52,318 nt of DNA from DYMC01 sp035406705. Lineage in GTDB: Bacteria; Verrucomicrobiota; Lentisphaeria; Victivallales; GWF2-50-93. The notes below the pieces were generated by a model, which was not told the origin of the DNA, ran no database searches, and saw only the letters and a list, made by a program, of their open reading frames with translations. The first letter of the stretch is position 1. Each line of letters opens with the position of its first letter. Shown here one piece after another: positions 33,459 through 42,478 of this stretch. Location of the stretch: NCBI GenBank assembly GCA_964426675.1, contig CAYRRM010000020.1, positions 1 to 52,318 on the forward strand, read 5' to 3'. Position numbers and translations under genes: made by a program.

Positions 33459-35501
33459 ATGGCTTATCCTAATATCATCAAGGGCTTTAAGCATTTTCTA
33501 CACGGAGGAGATTACAATCCAGATCAATGGCTAAATTACCCGGATATAATCGAGGAAGATTTCAAGCTTATGAAACTTTCTGGATGCAATACTTTCTCAA
33601 TAGGAATATTCGCATGGAGCTCTCTGGAACCTCAAGAAGGAAAATTTAATTTCGAATGGTTAGATAAAATAATGGACAAAATGGCTTCAAACAATCTGAA
33701 CGTCTTCCTCGCAACACCAACAGGAGCAAAACCGCCATGGATGGCAGAGAAATACCCGGAAATAAAAAGAGTATCAAAAGAAGGCATACGGGATTACTAC
33801 CACACCCGGCATAATCACTGCTGGACATCTCCGATTTACAGGGAAAAGGCTAAAATAATTATATCAAAGCTCGCAGAACGTTATAAAGAGCATCCTGCCT
33901 TGAAAGGATGGCATATATCGAATGAATACAATGGACAATGCTATTGTGACCTCTGTCTTAAATCATGGCAAAATTGGTTAAAAAATAAGTACAAGACAAT
34001 AGAAAAATTTAATGATGCTATGTGGACTAATTTTTGGAGTCACGGCTATAACGATTGGTCTCAAGTTGAGCCCCGTGATTATGTCGATGGCATTCGGCTC
34101 GACTGGCTCAGGTTTTCTACTTGGCAATTATGCGACTTCATGAATTTTGAAAAGCAAATTATAAAATCAATTACCCCGGATATCCCGGTAACAACGAACT
34201 TTATGGGATTCTTTCCTACTATTGACTATTGGAAAGTATCAGAACTTTGCGACTTCATAGCTGACGATTCATATCCTTCATGGTATGATCCTGAAGATAA
34301 TTCAGAAACAGCCGCAAGAGTAGCTATGAAAAATGACATGTTACGTTCGCTAAAAAATGGAAAGCCATATATATACATGGAATCGAGCCCCTCTGCCACA
34401 AATTGGCAAAATTATCATAGGTTAAAAAGACCCAATGTACACAAGACTGAAATGCTTCAGGCAATAGCGCATGGCGCTGACGGCACCATGTATTTTCAAT
34501 GGAGAAAAGGGAAAGGAGGATGCGAAAAATATCATGGGGCAGTGGTCGACCACGCGTGGAGTGAAAATACACGCGTTTTTAGAGAAGTCACGGAAATTTC
34601 CGAAATCCATCACAAAATTGAAGAGATTCTCGGTTCTAGCCAATCACCAGAAACTGCTATAATATGTGATTGGGAAGTAAAATGGGCAATAGAAACATCA
34701 AATATTTCACAAACTAATAAGGATTACTTTAACAACTGTCTTAAACACTATGAAATATTCTGGCAGAACGCAATTCCAACCGATGTAATTAATTCCAATT
34801 GTGACTTTAGTAAATATAAACTCATTGTCGCTCCAATGCTATATATGCTTAAACCACATCTTGTTGAACGACTTATAAAATTCACAGAAAATGGTGGTAC
34901 TATAGTTTTAAGTCATTTATCTGGATATGTAGATGAATATAATCGTTGTTTTACTGGCGAAAAACCAGGCGACGGGCTCAGGAAATTACTCGGCTTTAGA
35001 AATGAAGAATTTGATGAACTCACCCCTAATGATAGTCAATCCATACAATTTTTGCCAAATAATCCCTTATTTATAAATGGAAAATTTAAGACATCAGGAA
35101 TATGTGAAATAATTCATTGCGAAACAGCTAAACCGATAGCAAAATTTTCAGAACAATTTTATAAAACTTCACCTGCAGTAACTATTAATAAATGGGCTAA
35201 AGGAAGTGCCATTTATATCGCATGTAATCCTGAGGGAAAAGCCCTTGAAAAAATTTACCTATCCATAACAAAAAAATTGAACATCAATCCTATACTCGGA
35301 ATAAAGATTCCAAAAGGAATAAGCATAGTTGAAAGAAAAGATGATAACAAATCATTCATCTTTCTTCTAAACTTTAAAAACAAAAAACAAAAAATTAAAC
35401 TTGGCAGTCAAAATTACATAGATATGATAAATAATAAAAAAGTAAGAGGCTCTATTGAATTAGATCCTTTTGACTCAACTATATTGAAAAAACAACTTTA
35501 A
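33459..35501 (+). CDS. Beta-galactosidase, glycoside hydrolase family 42
   Basis: A 680-residue GH42 enzyme with three parts: a TIM barrel (residues 1 to about 390), a trimerisation domain with a glutamine-amidotransferase-like fold (about 395-600) and a C-terminal beta domain. HGGDYNPDQW at the start, WHISNEYNGQCYC (acid/base Glu, and Cys of the zinc cluster CxCxxC) and IYMESSPSATNW (nucleophile Glu) are diagnostic. No signal peptide, so it hydrolyses imported beta-galactosides in the cytoplasm. AAGGAG precedes the ATG. It is followed by MBL-fold and fumarase-like genes on the same strand, 16 bases apart. Confidence 0.94.
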   Translation: MAYPNIIKGFKHFLHGGDYNPDQWLNYPDIIEEDFKLMKLSGCNTFSIGIFAWSSLEPQEGKFNFEWLDKIMDKMASNNLNVFLATPTGAKPPWMAEKYPEIKRVSKEGIRDYYHTRHNHCWTSPIYREKAKIIISKLAERYKEHPALKGWHISNEYNGQCYCDLCLKSWQNWLKNKYKTIEKFNDAMWTNFWSHGYNDWSQVEPRDYVDGIRLDWLRFSTWQLCDFMNFEKQIIKSITPDIPVTTNFMGFFPTIDYWKVSELCDFIADDSYPSWYDPEDNSETAARVAMKNDMLRSLKNGKPYIYMESSPSATNWQNYHRLKRPNVHKTEMLQAIAHGADGTMYFQWRKGKGGCEKYHGAVVDHAWSENTRVFREVTEISEIHHKIEEILGSSQSPETAIICDWEVKWAIETSNISQTNKDYFNNCLKHYEIFWQNAIPTDVINSNCDFSKYKLIVAPMLYMLKPHLVERLIKFTENGGTIVLSHLSGYVDEYNRCFTGEKPGDGLRKLLGFRNEEFDELTPNDSQSIQFLPNNPLFINGKFKTSGICEIIHCETAKPIAKFSEQFYKTSPAVTINKWAKGSAIYIACNPEGKALEKIYLSITKKLNINPILGIKIPKGISIVERKDDNKSFIFLLNFKNKKQKIKLGSQNYIDMINNKKVRGSIELDPFDSTILKKQL

Positions 35502-35517
35502 AAGGAAAATCTATATT

Positions 35518-36306
35518 ATGTATACTCTCTCCAATTTAACTATTCCACATGGGAAAATTGCAATACACTGGTTTGAACAAAACTCTTTCGCTATAAAGGG
35601 AAAAAGTGGAAAAATCATACTGATAGATCCATTTTTCCCGGAAAGTCGTCCTTCTGAGGTATATGTTTATCAGACATCTCCTGTCAATCCTAAAGATTTA
35701 CAGGTAGATTTCGTTCTATTTACTCACGATCACCTCGACCACACACACGTTGAAACCGTAAAAAATATCTTTGCAACTTCTAAATTTGCGAAATTCGCAG
35801 GACCTCCTGAATCTATAAATAGAATTACATCAAAAGCAAATATTCCTGCTGAAAACTGTATCACAATAACCCCAAATAGTAAAATTGAATACCTTGACGT
35901 TAAAATATATTCATTTTATTCAAAACCTCCAGATGGTGATAAGAAAGCAAATATTCCTCCACCCGATACAACTCATCTTGGATATGTGATAAAAATCGAT
36001 GAAAAAACACTGTATTTTACCGGAGACTGTATCAGAACTCTTGCCGACCACGATGAAATCCTGACCGCCATAAAAAAATTGAAACCACAAATAGGATTTG
36101 TAGTAACCCATCCAACGGAAGGAGAATTCCCATTTTTTGAAGACACAGTAAAACTGGCAGAAAAACTTAATTTAGAAACTATTGTTCCCGCGCATTACAG
36201 CTGTTTTGCAAAACGAAACTATGACCCTCTGAAATTTGCTGAATTCTTTAGAAATCACAAAACAAAAGCATTAATTATTCCGTATAATTCTCATGTACTG
36301 ATATGA
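35518..36306 (+). CDS. Metallo-beta-lactamase-fold hydrolase (UlaG-like)
   Basis: A 262-residue MBL-fold protein with FTHDHLDHTHVETV (HxHxDH-type metal site), LYFTGDCIRTL (bridging Asp), VVTHPTEGEF and IVPAHYSCF (His ligand). The UlaG-like subfamily includes L-ascorbate-6-phosphate lactonases, so a sugar lactone or phosphate ester substrate is plausible. It lies between GH42 and a fumarase beta-type gene, whose ATG overlaps its stop (ATGA), so the two are translationally coupled. The palindrome copy is at 35788-35798. Confidence 0.87.
   Translation: MYTLSNLTIPHGKIAIHWFEQNSFAIKGKSGKIILIDPFFPESRPSEVYVYQTSPVNPKDLQVDFVLFTHDHLDHTHVETVKNIFATSKFAKFAGPPESINRITSKANIPAENCITITPNSKIEYLDVKIYSFYSKPPDGDKKANIPPPDTTHLGYVIKIDEKTLYFTGDCIRTLADHDEILTAIKKLKPQIGFVVTHPTEGEFPFFEDTVKLAEKLNLETIVPAHYSCFAKRNYDPLKFAEFFRNHKTKALIIPYNSHVLI
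35788..35798. repeat. Iterated palindrome GCGAAATTCGC (n=3)
   Basis: Perfect core in the MBL-fold gene, encoding Ala-Lys-Phe-Ala. Confidence 0.9.
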
Positions 36307-36899
36307 AGATTCAAAAAGAAATACCATTGCAGAGTCCAATTACAGACGATGAGGATATAAAGAAACTTAATATTGGAGATAAAGTTCTTCTCTCTGGAAT
36401 CATCATTACAGGAAGAGACGCCTTTCATAAAAAACTCATATCAATGGATTCTAATCCTTCATTTCTCCCAGTTGGTTCAGCAATCTACCACTGTGGCCCT
36501 ATTGCGAAATTCGCAGCCAACCACTCTATTCAGCTTTTAGCAGCAGGTCCCACCACATCATGGAGAATGGGGCTTTACGCACCTAAAATAATAGAGAAAT
36601 TTAAAATCAAAATTTTCATTGGGAAAGGAGGGATGGGCGATAATTTTACCGAAGCTTGCAAAAAATATACTGCTATTTATCTAAGCTTTCCAGGTGGTTG
36701 TGCCCAATCTGCATGTCAGTATATTTCTAAAGTCAAAGGCTGTTACTTCTTAGAAGAATTTGGTCCCGCTGAGGCAGCTTATGAAATATATGTAAAAAAT
36801 TTTCCGCTAATTGTTACAATAGATTCATATGGCCGCAGTCTTCATCGACAGGTAAAAGAAAATAGCACAAAACTAAATCAAAAAATAATCCACGATTAA
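36303..36899 (+). CDS. Class I fumarase/tartrate dehydratase beta-subunit domain, orphan
   Basis: A 198-residue protein matching the C-terminal (beta) part of class I Fe-S hydro-lyases: GDKVLLSGIIITGRDAFHKK, IYHCGP, AAGPTTSWRM, IFIGKGGMG and EEFGPAEAAYEIYVKNFP. The alpha subunit that holds the [4Fe-4S] cluster is absent from this window, so activity needs a partner elsewhere, or the protein has another job. Coupling to a UlaG-like hydrolase and GH42 hints at a sugar-acid dehydration step. Its stop overlaps by 4 bases the stop of the convergent GH94 gene. The palindrome copy is at 36504-36514. Confidence 0.88.
   Translation: MKIQKEIPLQSPITDDEDIKKLNIGDKVLLSGIIITGRDAFHKKLISMDSNPSFLPVGSAIYHCGPIAKFAANHSIQLLAAGPTTSWRMGLYAPKIIEKFKIKIFIGKGGMGDNFTEACKKYTAIYLSFPGGCAQSACQYISKVKGCYFLEEFGPAEAAYEIYVKNFPLIVTIDSYGRSLHRQVKENSTKLNQKIIHD
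36504..36514. repeat. Iterated palindrome GCGAAATTCGC (n=3)
   Basis: Perfect core in the fumarase beta-like gene, encoding Ala-Lys-Phe-Ala, 716 bases from the preceding copy. Confidence 0.9.
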
Positions 36900-39169
36900 A
36901 GCAATACTTCAACAATATGTTTTCCATTTCTCAAGTCAGGCAAGATATTTCCTCGTATGAATTGTCCGTCTAACTTGATTTTTTTGATTTTAGCACCTGT
37001 ATTATTTATCCTAATAAGATATTCAGCACCTCTGAATTTTCTAATTAATTCTGCTTTTTTCATCGTTTCAGGCAAACAGGGATCTATAATCAAGCCCGAA
37101 TAGCTTCTTCTCGCACCCAATATCCATTCTACAAGTAAAATAGTAAACCATGCGGCAGTTCCCGTCCTCCATGGATAACCAGCAAATCCATAACAATGTT
37201 TTGTAAGTGCATACATATTAGTGAATGAAAATGGTTCACAGGCGGATTGGCTTACAGGGTTTTGAGGATTATCAGGGGCAATTTTTACAAAAGTCCTCCA
37301 CGCATCGTTTCCCCTTCTTAGAAGACAATCTGCAAGACCTTTAAATCCTGCTGCATGATTATAACAACCGCCATTTTCTGCGAAACCAGGCATTGAGTTT
37401 GACATTCTTCCGACACGCGGATCATATTTGGAAAAACCGGGAGCACAGATTCTAAAACCAATCTCGCATTCGAGATATTTCTTCACACTATCCATACAAA
37501 TCTTTGCTCTTTCCCCATCAGCGGTTTGCGAAATTACCGCCCAGCTTTGTGTATTTAAGAAAATTTTCCCTTCTTTATTTTCTGAAGACCCAATTCTATA
37601 TCCATCCTCGCAGATCGTCCTTACATACCATTTGCCATCCCAGGCATCTTTATTGAGTTTTGCCTTAAAATCCTGATATATCTGAGATGCTTCTACAGCG
37701 ATGCTTTTTTCTCCAAGTAAACTGGCTATTTCTTGAAGCTCAAGCAAGCCATAACATAACTGTTGAGTTACCATTATACTTTCACGATCTCCTGCCTCTT
37801 TTGTAGCTTCAAGACCATCATTCCAATCAGCGTGATGCTGACGACAGAACCCATGTTTTCCAGTATCACTCGCCAAATATCTCATTGTTCTTAACATATG
37901 TTCCCAAACTGTCCCTTTTTCATTACTTTCAAAAAATGGAACTACTTTCTCAAGAAGAGAAAAATCTCCAGTTTCCTTTATCAAGGCTGGAACCGCAAAC
38001 AAAATCCATGCCGGTTTATCTGAGTATTGCAGGCGATTTAATGGGCGAAAACTATGGGGAACTCTTCCATCAGGATACTGTGAAGATAGGGCTCTGAGAA
38101 AATTGTTTATCGCATCGTCAGGATCACTCATCACAAGTGCGGCATCCACTTGAAGATTATCCCTGAAGCCACTTTTATTTATCAGATACGAATAGAGCTG
38201 TTTTTTTACAAATATATTGATTAGAGCATCATAGTTTTTATTTCCCGTTCTTACAGTATAAGAGCGAGATCGTATTCTTTCTCTTTTTTCTTGTTCTGCA
38301 CATAATTCATCAATTTTTTTCTCTGTAAGAGTATTCCGTATTTTCCTTATTTCTGTTATCGAAGCAGCCTGCCCAATAACATAATCAATGCGCCTTGATG
38401 AACCCGCTGCTATATCTATCTTTGTCTGCACAGCTGCAGCACAATCAGGCCCATACCACCCTTTATTCTGACAATCGTAGCCGAATAAAATCTTCGGGGT
38501 CCCAACCGCAAATTCACTCCTTAAAAACTGGTCCCTGTAACCATCAGCTGCATAAAAATTCTTTAATGCTATCATAAAACCTTTAAAACGATTCGTAGGA
38601 GCAAAACGATTTCTGTTAGTAATAAAAACACCCCCTAATTCAGGAATAACTTCTGAATAATTATCTCTCCCAATATATCTTCCTTCTTTATCACAACCAT
38701 CAAGAGGAAAAAGTGCATAAGCAAATACAGAAATTTTCAATTTTTTTCTGGAAATATTTCTCAAATAAAGCGTCCAGATTTCAACAGGTAAAACTGATGG
38801 AACAAAAACTCTCTGTATCAACTCAATTTTTCTGTATTTTGCATATAAAACTGTCTTTTCCGGATAATATCTACAATATTTTTTAACAGGTATTTCTATG
38901 CCGGGATTTCCTCCGGGGCAATAAACTTTGTTAGTAGAATCATCTCTTACATAAATGAACTTTGAATCCCATGTAGTTAGATTACAGGTTGTACCATCTT
39001 CATCACGAATCCTCGTTGGTCCATCTCCTATATTACTAACTTCACAGTAAACTTCCCTATCCCCAATCCGATTGTAATGAATATTTCTCCATTTTCGTGG
39101 TGGTTCATTTACCAGTTCAAAACAACTTTCTTCCTCAATAAATTTCCCGTATTTCGATATACTACTCAT
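36896..39169 (-). CDS. GH94-type disaccharide phosphorylase
   Basis: A 757-residue protein with the GH94 plan: an N-terminal beta-sandwich (about 1-270), linker helices, an (alpha/alpha)6 barrel and a C-terminal jellyroll. RQHHADWNDGLE near residue 450 contains the catalytic Asp. NSMPGFAENGGCYNHAAGF and GYPWRTGTAAWF form the phosphate and donor sites. Family members phosphorolyse beta-linked disaccharides such as cellobiose or diacetylchitobiose, saving ATP. No signal peptide, as expected for intracellular phosphorolysis. The substrate is not fixed by context; GH42 is nearby on the other strand. Confidence 0.88.
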   Translation of the reverse strand: MSSISKYGKFIEEESCFELVNEPPRKWRNIHYNRIGDREVYCEVSNIGDGPTRIRDEDGTTCNLTTWDSKFIYVRDDSTNKVYCPGGNPGIEIPVKKYCRYYPEKTVLYAKYRKIELIQRVFVPSVLPVEIWTLYLRNISRKKLKISVFAYALFPLDGCDKEGRYIGRDNYSEVIPELGGVFITNRNRFAPTNRFKGFMIALKNFYAADGYRDQFLRSEFAVGTPKILFGYDCQNKGWYGPDCAAAVQTKIDIAAGSSRRIDYVIGQAASITEIRKIRNTLTEKKIDELCAEQEKRERIRSRSYTVRTGNKNYDALINIFVKKQLYSYLINKSGFRDNLQVDAALVMSDPDDAINNFLRALSSQYPDGRVPHSFRPLNRLQYSDKPAWILFAVPALIKETGDFSLLEKVVPFFESNEKGTVWEHMLRTMRYLASDTGKHGFCRQHHADWNDGLEATKEAGDRESIMVTQQLCYGLLELQEIASLLGEKSIAVEASQIYQDFKAKLNKDAWDGKWYVRTICEDGYRIGSSENKEGKIFLNTQSWAVISQTADGERAKICMDSVKKYLECEIGFRICAPGFSKYDPRVGRMSNSMPGFAENGGCYNHAAGFKGLADCLLRRGNDAWRTFVKIAPDNPQNPVSQSACEPFSFTNMYALTKHCYGFAGYPWRTGTAAWFTILLVEWILGARRSYSGLIIDPCLPETMKKAELIRKFRGAEYLIRINNTGAKIKKIKLDGQFIRGNILPDLRNGKHIVEVLL

Positions 39170-39253
39170 TTCTTTCCTATTTTTTTTATTTGATTAGATA
39201 ATTTGCTGAATTAAATTACGGGATATTTTTTTTATTTCAAATGTTAATTTATT

Positions 39254-39868
39254 ATGGGACAGAAAGGAAAAAGAGTATGGCTTATTAGGCACGCTGAAAG
39301 CCAGGCCCAGACAAATGAATTTATTGGGATTGATGCTCCTCTCAGCAAGTTGGGCACACTTCAGGCCGAACAATTAAAATTACCACTAAGTGGAATCAAA
39401 TTTGATGCAATTTTTCTAAGTCCACTAAAACGAGCAAGACAAACATATGAGTACTCCGGAATTGATGCTGAAAAGGTATTCTTCGATTCCAGATTAATAG
39501 AAGATATGCCACAAGGAGCTTATCAGGCAATTCTCCCATATGAAGAATTGCCCGCATATGGTATTCCAGATAATCAAAATGCATGGAATATAAAAACAGA
39601 AGAGAGGGCAAGATCTTTTATTTCCACATTGTACTCAACAGAATACAAAAGAATACTTGTTATATCTCATTCAGCTTTTTTCAGTATTTTTTTAAAAGAA
39701 TTGATAGAATATAAAAGTTCTGAGAAAAATTTTTACCTTGGCACAAATAATTGCGGTATATCTTCTATTCTTTTCCCATCAGAAGAAACGCCAATTCTTA
39801 CTATACTATTCTGGAACGATATTTCACACGTAAGAAATCTCCTCGGCTATGATCCAATGAAATATTAA
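39254..39868 (+). CDS. Histidine phosphatase family protein (phosphoglycerate mutase-like)
   Basis: A 204-residue phosphatase with the canonical site LIRHAESQA (H13 acceptor), SPLKRARQTYE and the second catalytic His in LVISHSAFFSIF. It probably acts on a small phosphorylated metabolite; no cofactor-dependent mutase lid is evident. It contrasts with the SixA-like protein at 1054, which lacks the acceptor His. The gene stands alone, divergent from the GH94 gene and followed by a 504-base gap. Confidence 0.87.
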   Translation: MGQKGKRVWLIRHAESQAQTNEFIGIDAPLSKLGTLQAEQLKLPLSGIKFDAIFLSPLKRARQTYEYSGIDAEKVFFDSRLIEDMPQGAYQAILPYEELPAYGIPDNQNAWNIKTEERARSFISTLYSTEYKRILVISHSAFFSIFLKELIEYKSSEKNFYLGTNNCGISSILFPSEETPILTILFWNDISHVRNLLGYDPMKY

Positions 39869-39991
39869 CCCCCAAAATTAAGAATTTAGCCCCGAAGTTT
39901 TATCTCGGATTTTATCAGAAAATCAAGCTCTTAATTAGATGCATTTTAGATTCGAATTATAAAATTTACCCATGCTAAATTAATGATTGCA

Positions 39992-40079
39992 TTATCCCAA
40001 AAAAGCAGTTGGGCACATTTGCCGTAAATAACAGGCAGCGAGACGAAGCTGTAGTAACTAGTAGTCGAGGCTAATAATG
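39992..40079 (-). repeat. Dispersed intergenic repeat, copy C (reverse orientation)
   Basis: On the minus strand it follows copies A and B through TTAGCCTCGACTAC, TAGTTACTACAGCTTCGTC, CTGCCTG, TTACGGCAAATG, CCCAACTGCTT and GGGATAA. It lies between two co-directional genes, unlike A and B, which lie between convergent genes. Confidence 0.85.
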
Positions 40080-40235
40080 AGGAATATACCTGTATTTTAC
40101 ATCTACTATTATCTACAGTTTTCTTGTATTAATACAACAAATTGATTATAAGAATCTTATTTAAAAATTAGTTATTTTTTCCTGGAATTTAATCTTTTTT
40201 AAAAAGTTATTCTTTTTTAATGATTTATAAAAAAA

Positions 40236-40282
40236 ATACAATATATTGTATATTTTTTATTTGAAACCACAATTAGATGTGT
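40236..40282. promoter_or_regulatory. Tandem NrdR boxes upstream of nrdD
   Basis: Box 1 ATACAATATATTGTAT (40236-40251) is a perfect palindrome. Box 2 CCACAATTAGATGTGT (40267-40282) fits the same pattern, aCaCwAtATaTwGtGt. The centres are 31 bases apart, the three-turn spacing known for NrdR repressor sites of ribonucleotide reductase operons. They lie about 90 bases before nrdD. NrdR itself is not in this window. Confidence 0.85.
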
Positions 40283-40372
40283 TAAAGTTCAATATAGCTT
40301 CGAGGTATAGCCACCCATCCTTGAGGCAATTAAAAAAGATTTTCATCCAAAAAATAATGGAGGAAGCATTCT

Positions 40373-42379
40373 ATGTCTTTGAAGGCGCCTTTTAGCAGGA
40401 TAAAGAAAAGAGATGGGCGGATTGTTGAATTCAATCCTGAGAGAATAACCATAGCGGCCGGAAAGGCATTGAAGGCTGCAGGGACTTTTAATGAAAAACT
40501 TGCTCTTACGATATGCAGAGATGTCTTAAAAGCTCTTTCTGATCTTCACGTTGATAATGATGTTCCTGATATCGAATTAGTTCAGGACTTAGTAGAATCT
40601 GCATTTATAAAGAGGGGTTTAACAAAAGCGGCAAAGTCTTATATTCTCTATCGTGCTCAAAGGGAAAAAGTTAGAGAAGGCAAGAAGCTGATGATGGATG
40701 TTCAGGATCTTGTTTCCTCTTATATAGACCAAAATGACTGGCGCGTGAATGAAAATTCAAATGCCGGTTATTCTTATGCAAGTTTGCTTAATCATGTGAG
40801 TGGATCTGTTATTGCTCAGTACACTCTCGCAAATATTTATCCAAAGGAAATTGCAGAAGCTCATCGCAATGGAGATTTTCACCTCCACGATTTATCCTGT
40901 GGAATTGTAGGATATTGCGCTGGATGGAGTTTAAGGCAACTTCTTATGGAGGGATTTAAAGGGTGTGAAGGACGAGCGAGTGCGGCGCCAGCTAAACATT
41001 TCGACACTGCTCTTGGACAAATAGTAAATTTCATGTGCACTCTTCAGACGGAATGGGCAGGAGCTCAAGCTTTTAGTTCATTTGATACTATGCTTGCTCC
41101 CTTTATCAGGGAAGATAAATTGGAATATAATGAGATTAAGCAGAATATTCAGCAGTTTATTTTTGGTTTGAATATAGCCAGCAGGTGGGGCCAAACTCCA
41201 TTCACAAATCTTACCTTTGATTGGGTTATACCGGAGGATTTAAGAAATACTCCAATAATCCATGGTGGCAAGATACATGAAGATAAATTTTATGGTGATT
41301 ATCAGGAAGAGGTAAATTTAATTAACAGAGCATTTTTAGAAGTGATGGCTCAGGGAGATAAAGACGGCAGAGTTTTTACTTTTCCAATTCCGACATATAA
41401 TATTACGAATGATTTCGATTGGGATAGTGATAACGCAAAACTCCTATTCAAAGTGACGGGCAAATATGGAATTCCTTATTTTCAGAATTTTATAAAAAGC
41501 TCATTAAAACCTGGCGATGTAAGAAGTATGTGTTGTAGACTCCAGATGGATATTCGCGAACTTCGCAATAAAACTGGTGGGCTTTTTGGCGCTGGAGAAC
41601 AAACTGGATCCATAGGTGTGGTTACAATCAACATGCCACGAATAGGTTATCTTGCAAAAACAGAAAATGAATTTTTTGCAAGACTCACAAATTTAATGGA
41701 TCTCGCAAAAGAATCACTTGAAATAAAAAGAAAAATTGTCCAACGACACCTCGACAGCAATCTACTACCATATACAAAAAATTATCTTGGAACTTTAAAA
41801 AATCACTTCAGCACAATTGGTCTTGTCGGATTAAATGAAGCTTGCCTTAACTTTATAGGTTGTTCTATAGCTGATCCGGAAGGACAGGCATTTGGTTTAA
41901 AAGTTCTCGATTGTATGCGTGAGAGAATATCAGAATTTCAAGCAGAAACGGGGCATATTTATAACCTCGAAGCCACACCTGCAGAGGGAACAAGTTACAG
42001 ACTCGCAAGGATTGATAAGTATAAATTTCCTGAGATAATTTGTGCAGGAGATAAAGATCCTTACTATACTAATTCATCTCAATTGCCGGTTGGTTATACT
42101 GACGACATTTTCCATGCCCTTGATCTTCAAGAGGAATTGCAGGCTAAATATACTGGAGGAACGGTTTTTCATTGCTTCATAGGTGAAAAGATTGATGATG
42201 AAAGACAAACTGCTGCGCTTGTACGGAAAATTGCTGAAAATTACAGGATACCCTATTTCACTATTACACCAACATTTAGTGTATGTCCGGTACACGGTTA
42301 TATCTCCGGGGAACATCATGAATGTCCTTTTGATACTGAACAATTAGAACCCAAGCTCAAAATGGTGTCAGCTGGTTAA
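40373..42379 (+). CDS. nrdD: Anaerobic (class III) ribonucleotide reductase large protein, lacking the glycyl-radical C-terminus
   Basis: A 668-residue NrdD that makes deoxyribonucleotides without oxygen. The N-terminal ATP cone (residues about 5-95) begins IKKRDGRIVEFNPERIT. The ten-stranded barrel has the active-site Cys pair C387-C388 in SMCCRLQMDIRELRNKTGG. The zinc-site region at the end, CPVHGYISGEHHECPFDTE, retains two Cys of the usual four. Normal NrdD continues into an RVxGY glycyl-radical loop; here the protein stops before it, and that loop is encoded by the next ORF at 42479. GGAGG precedes the ATG; NrdR boxes lie upstream. A one-mismatch palindrome is at 41556-41566. Confidence 0.95.
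   Translation: MSLKAPFSRIKKRDGRIVEFNPERITIAAGKALKAAGTFNEKLALTICRDVLKALSDLHVDNDVPDIELVQDLVESAFIKRGLTKAAKSYILYRAQREKVREGKKLMMDVQDLVSSYIDQNDWRVNENSNAGYSYASLLNHVSGSVIAQYTLANIYPKEIAEAHRNGDFHLHDLSCGIVGYCAGWSLRQLLMEGFKGCEGRASAAPAKHFDTALGQIVNFMCTLQTEWAGAQAFSSFDTMLAPFIREDKLEYNEIKQNIQQFIFGLNIASRWGQTPFTNLTFDWVIPEDLRNTPIIHGGKIHEDKFYGDYQEEVNLINRAFLEVMAQGDKDGRVFTFPIPTYNITNDFDWDSDNAKLLFKVTGKYGIPYFQNFIKSSLKPGDVRSMCCRLQMDIRELRNKTGGLFGAGEQTGSIGVVTINMPRIGYLAKTENEFFARLTNLMDLAKESLEIKRKIVQRHLDSNLLPYTKNYLGTLKNHFSTIGLVGLNEACLNFIGCSIADPEGQAFGLKVLDCMRERISEFQAETGHIYNLEATPAEGTSYRLARIDKYKFPEIICAGDKDPYYTNSSQLPVGYTDDIFHALDLQEELQAKYTGGTVFHCFIGEKIDDERQTAALVRKIAENYRIPYFTITPTFSVCPVHGYISGEHHECPFDTEQLEPKLKMVSAG
41556..41566. repeat. 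Iterated palindrome, one-mismatch variant GCGAACTTCGC
   Basis: Single-mismatch member in nrdD, read as Arg-Glu-Leu-Arg in the RELR motif just after the active-site Cys pair. Confidence 0.6.
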
Positions 42380-42413
42380 GTTTTTATAAAAATTAACAAA
42401 TAATAAAATTTTG

Positions 42414-42452
42414 CTTTATCTGTTTCAAAAGCCACCCATGAATCAGATAAAG
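42414..42452 (+). promoter_or_regulatory. Leader hairpin between nrdD and the glycyl-radical ORF
   Basis: A perfect 9-base-pair stem CTTTATCTG/CAGATAAAG encloses a 21-base loop containing GCCACCCAT. The same 9-mer occurs in the nrdD leader near 40312. The hairpin lacks a T tract, so mRNA processing, stability or protein binding is more likely than termination. Confidence 0.5.
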
Positions 42453-42478
42453 TTGAATAAGAAAAAAAGGAGATGAAA

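Larger units (their letters stand above)
39869..40372. other. Long intergenic region upstream of nrdD
   Basis: A 504-base gap with no gene. It contains reversed repeat copy C (39992-40079) and a pair of NrdR-type boxes (40236-40282). From 40080 to 40235 it is AT-rich with nothing recognised; the stretch 40283-40372 is the nrdD leader with GCCACCCAT near 40310 and a GGAGG ribosome site. Confidence 0.75.

Noticed and set aside
7703..36514. A recurring peptide motif AKIAK/AKFA as a protein-level signal
   Set aside because: The same DNA word is also read as C-E/D-x-R-x in xthA, the HAD gene and kdsC, and the proteins are unrelated.
42380..42478. A frameshift or sequencing error splitting one nrdD gene
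   Set aside because: The 99 bases between contain stops in all frames, a perfect hairpin and a proper ribosome site for the small ORF, and no missing NrdD sequence.
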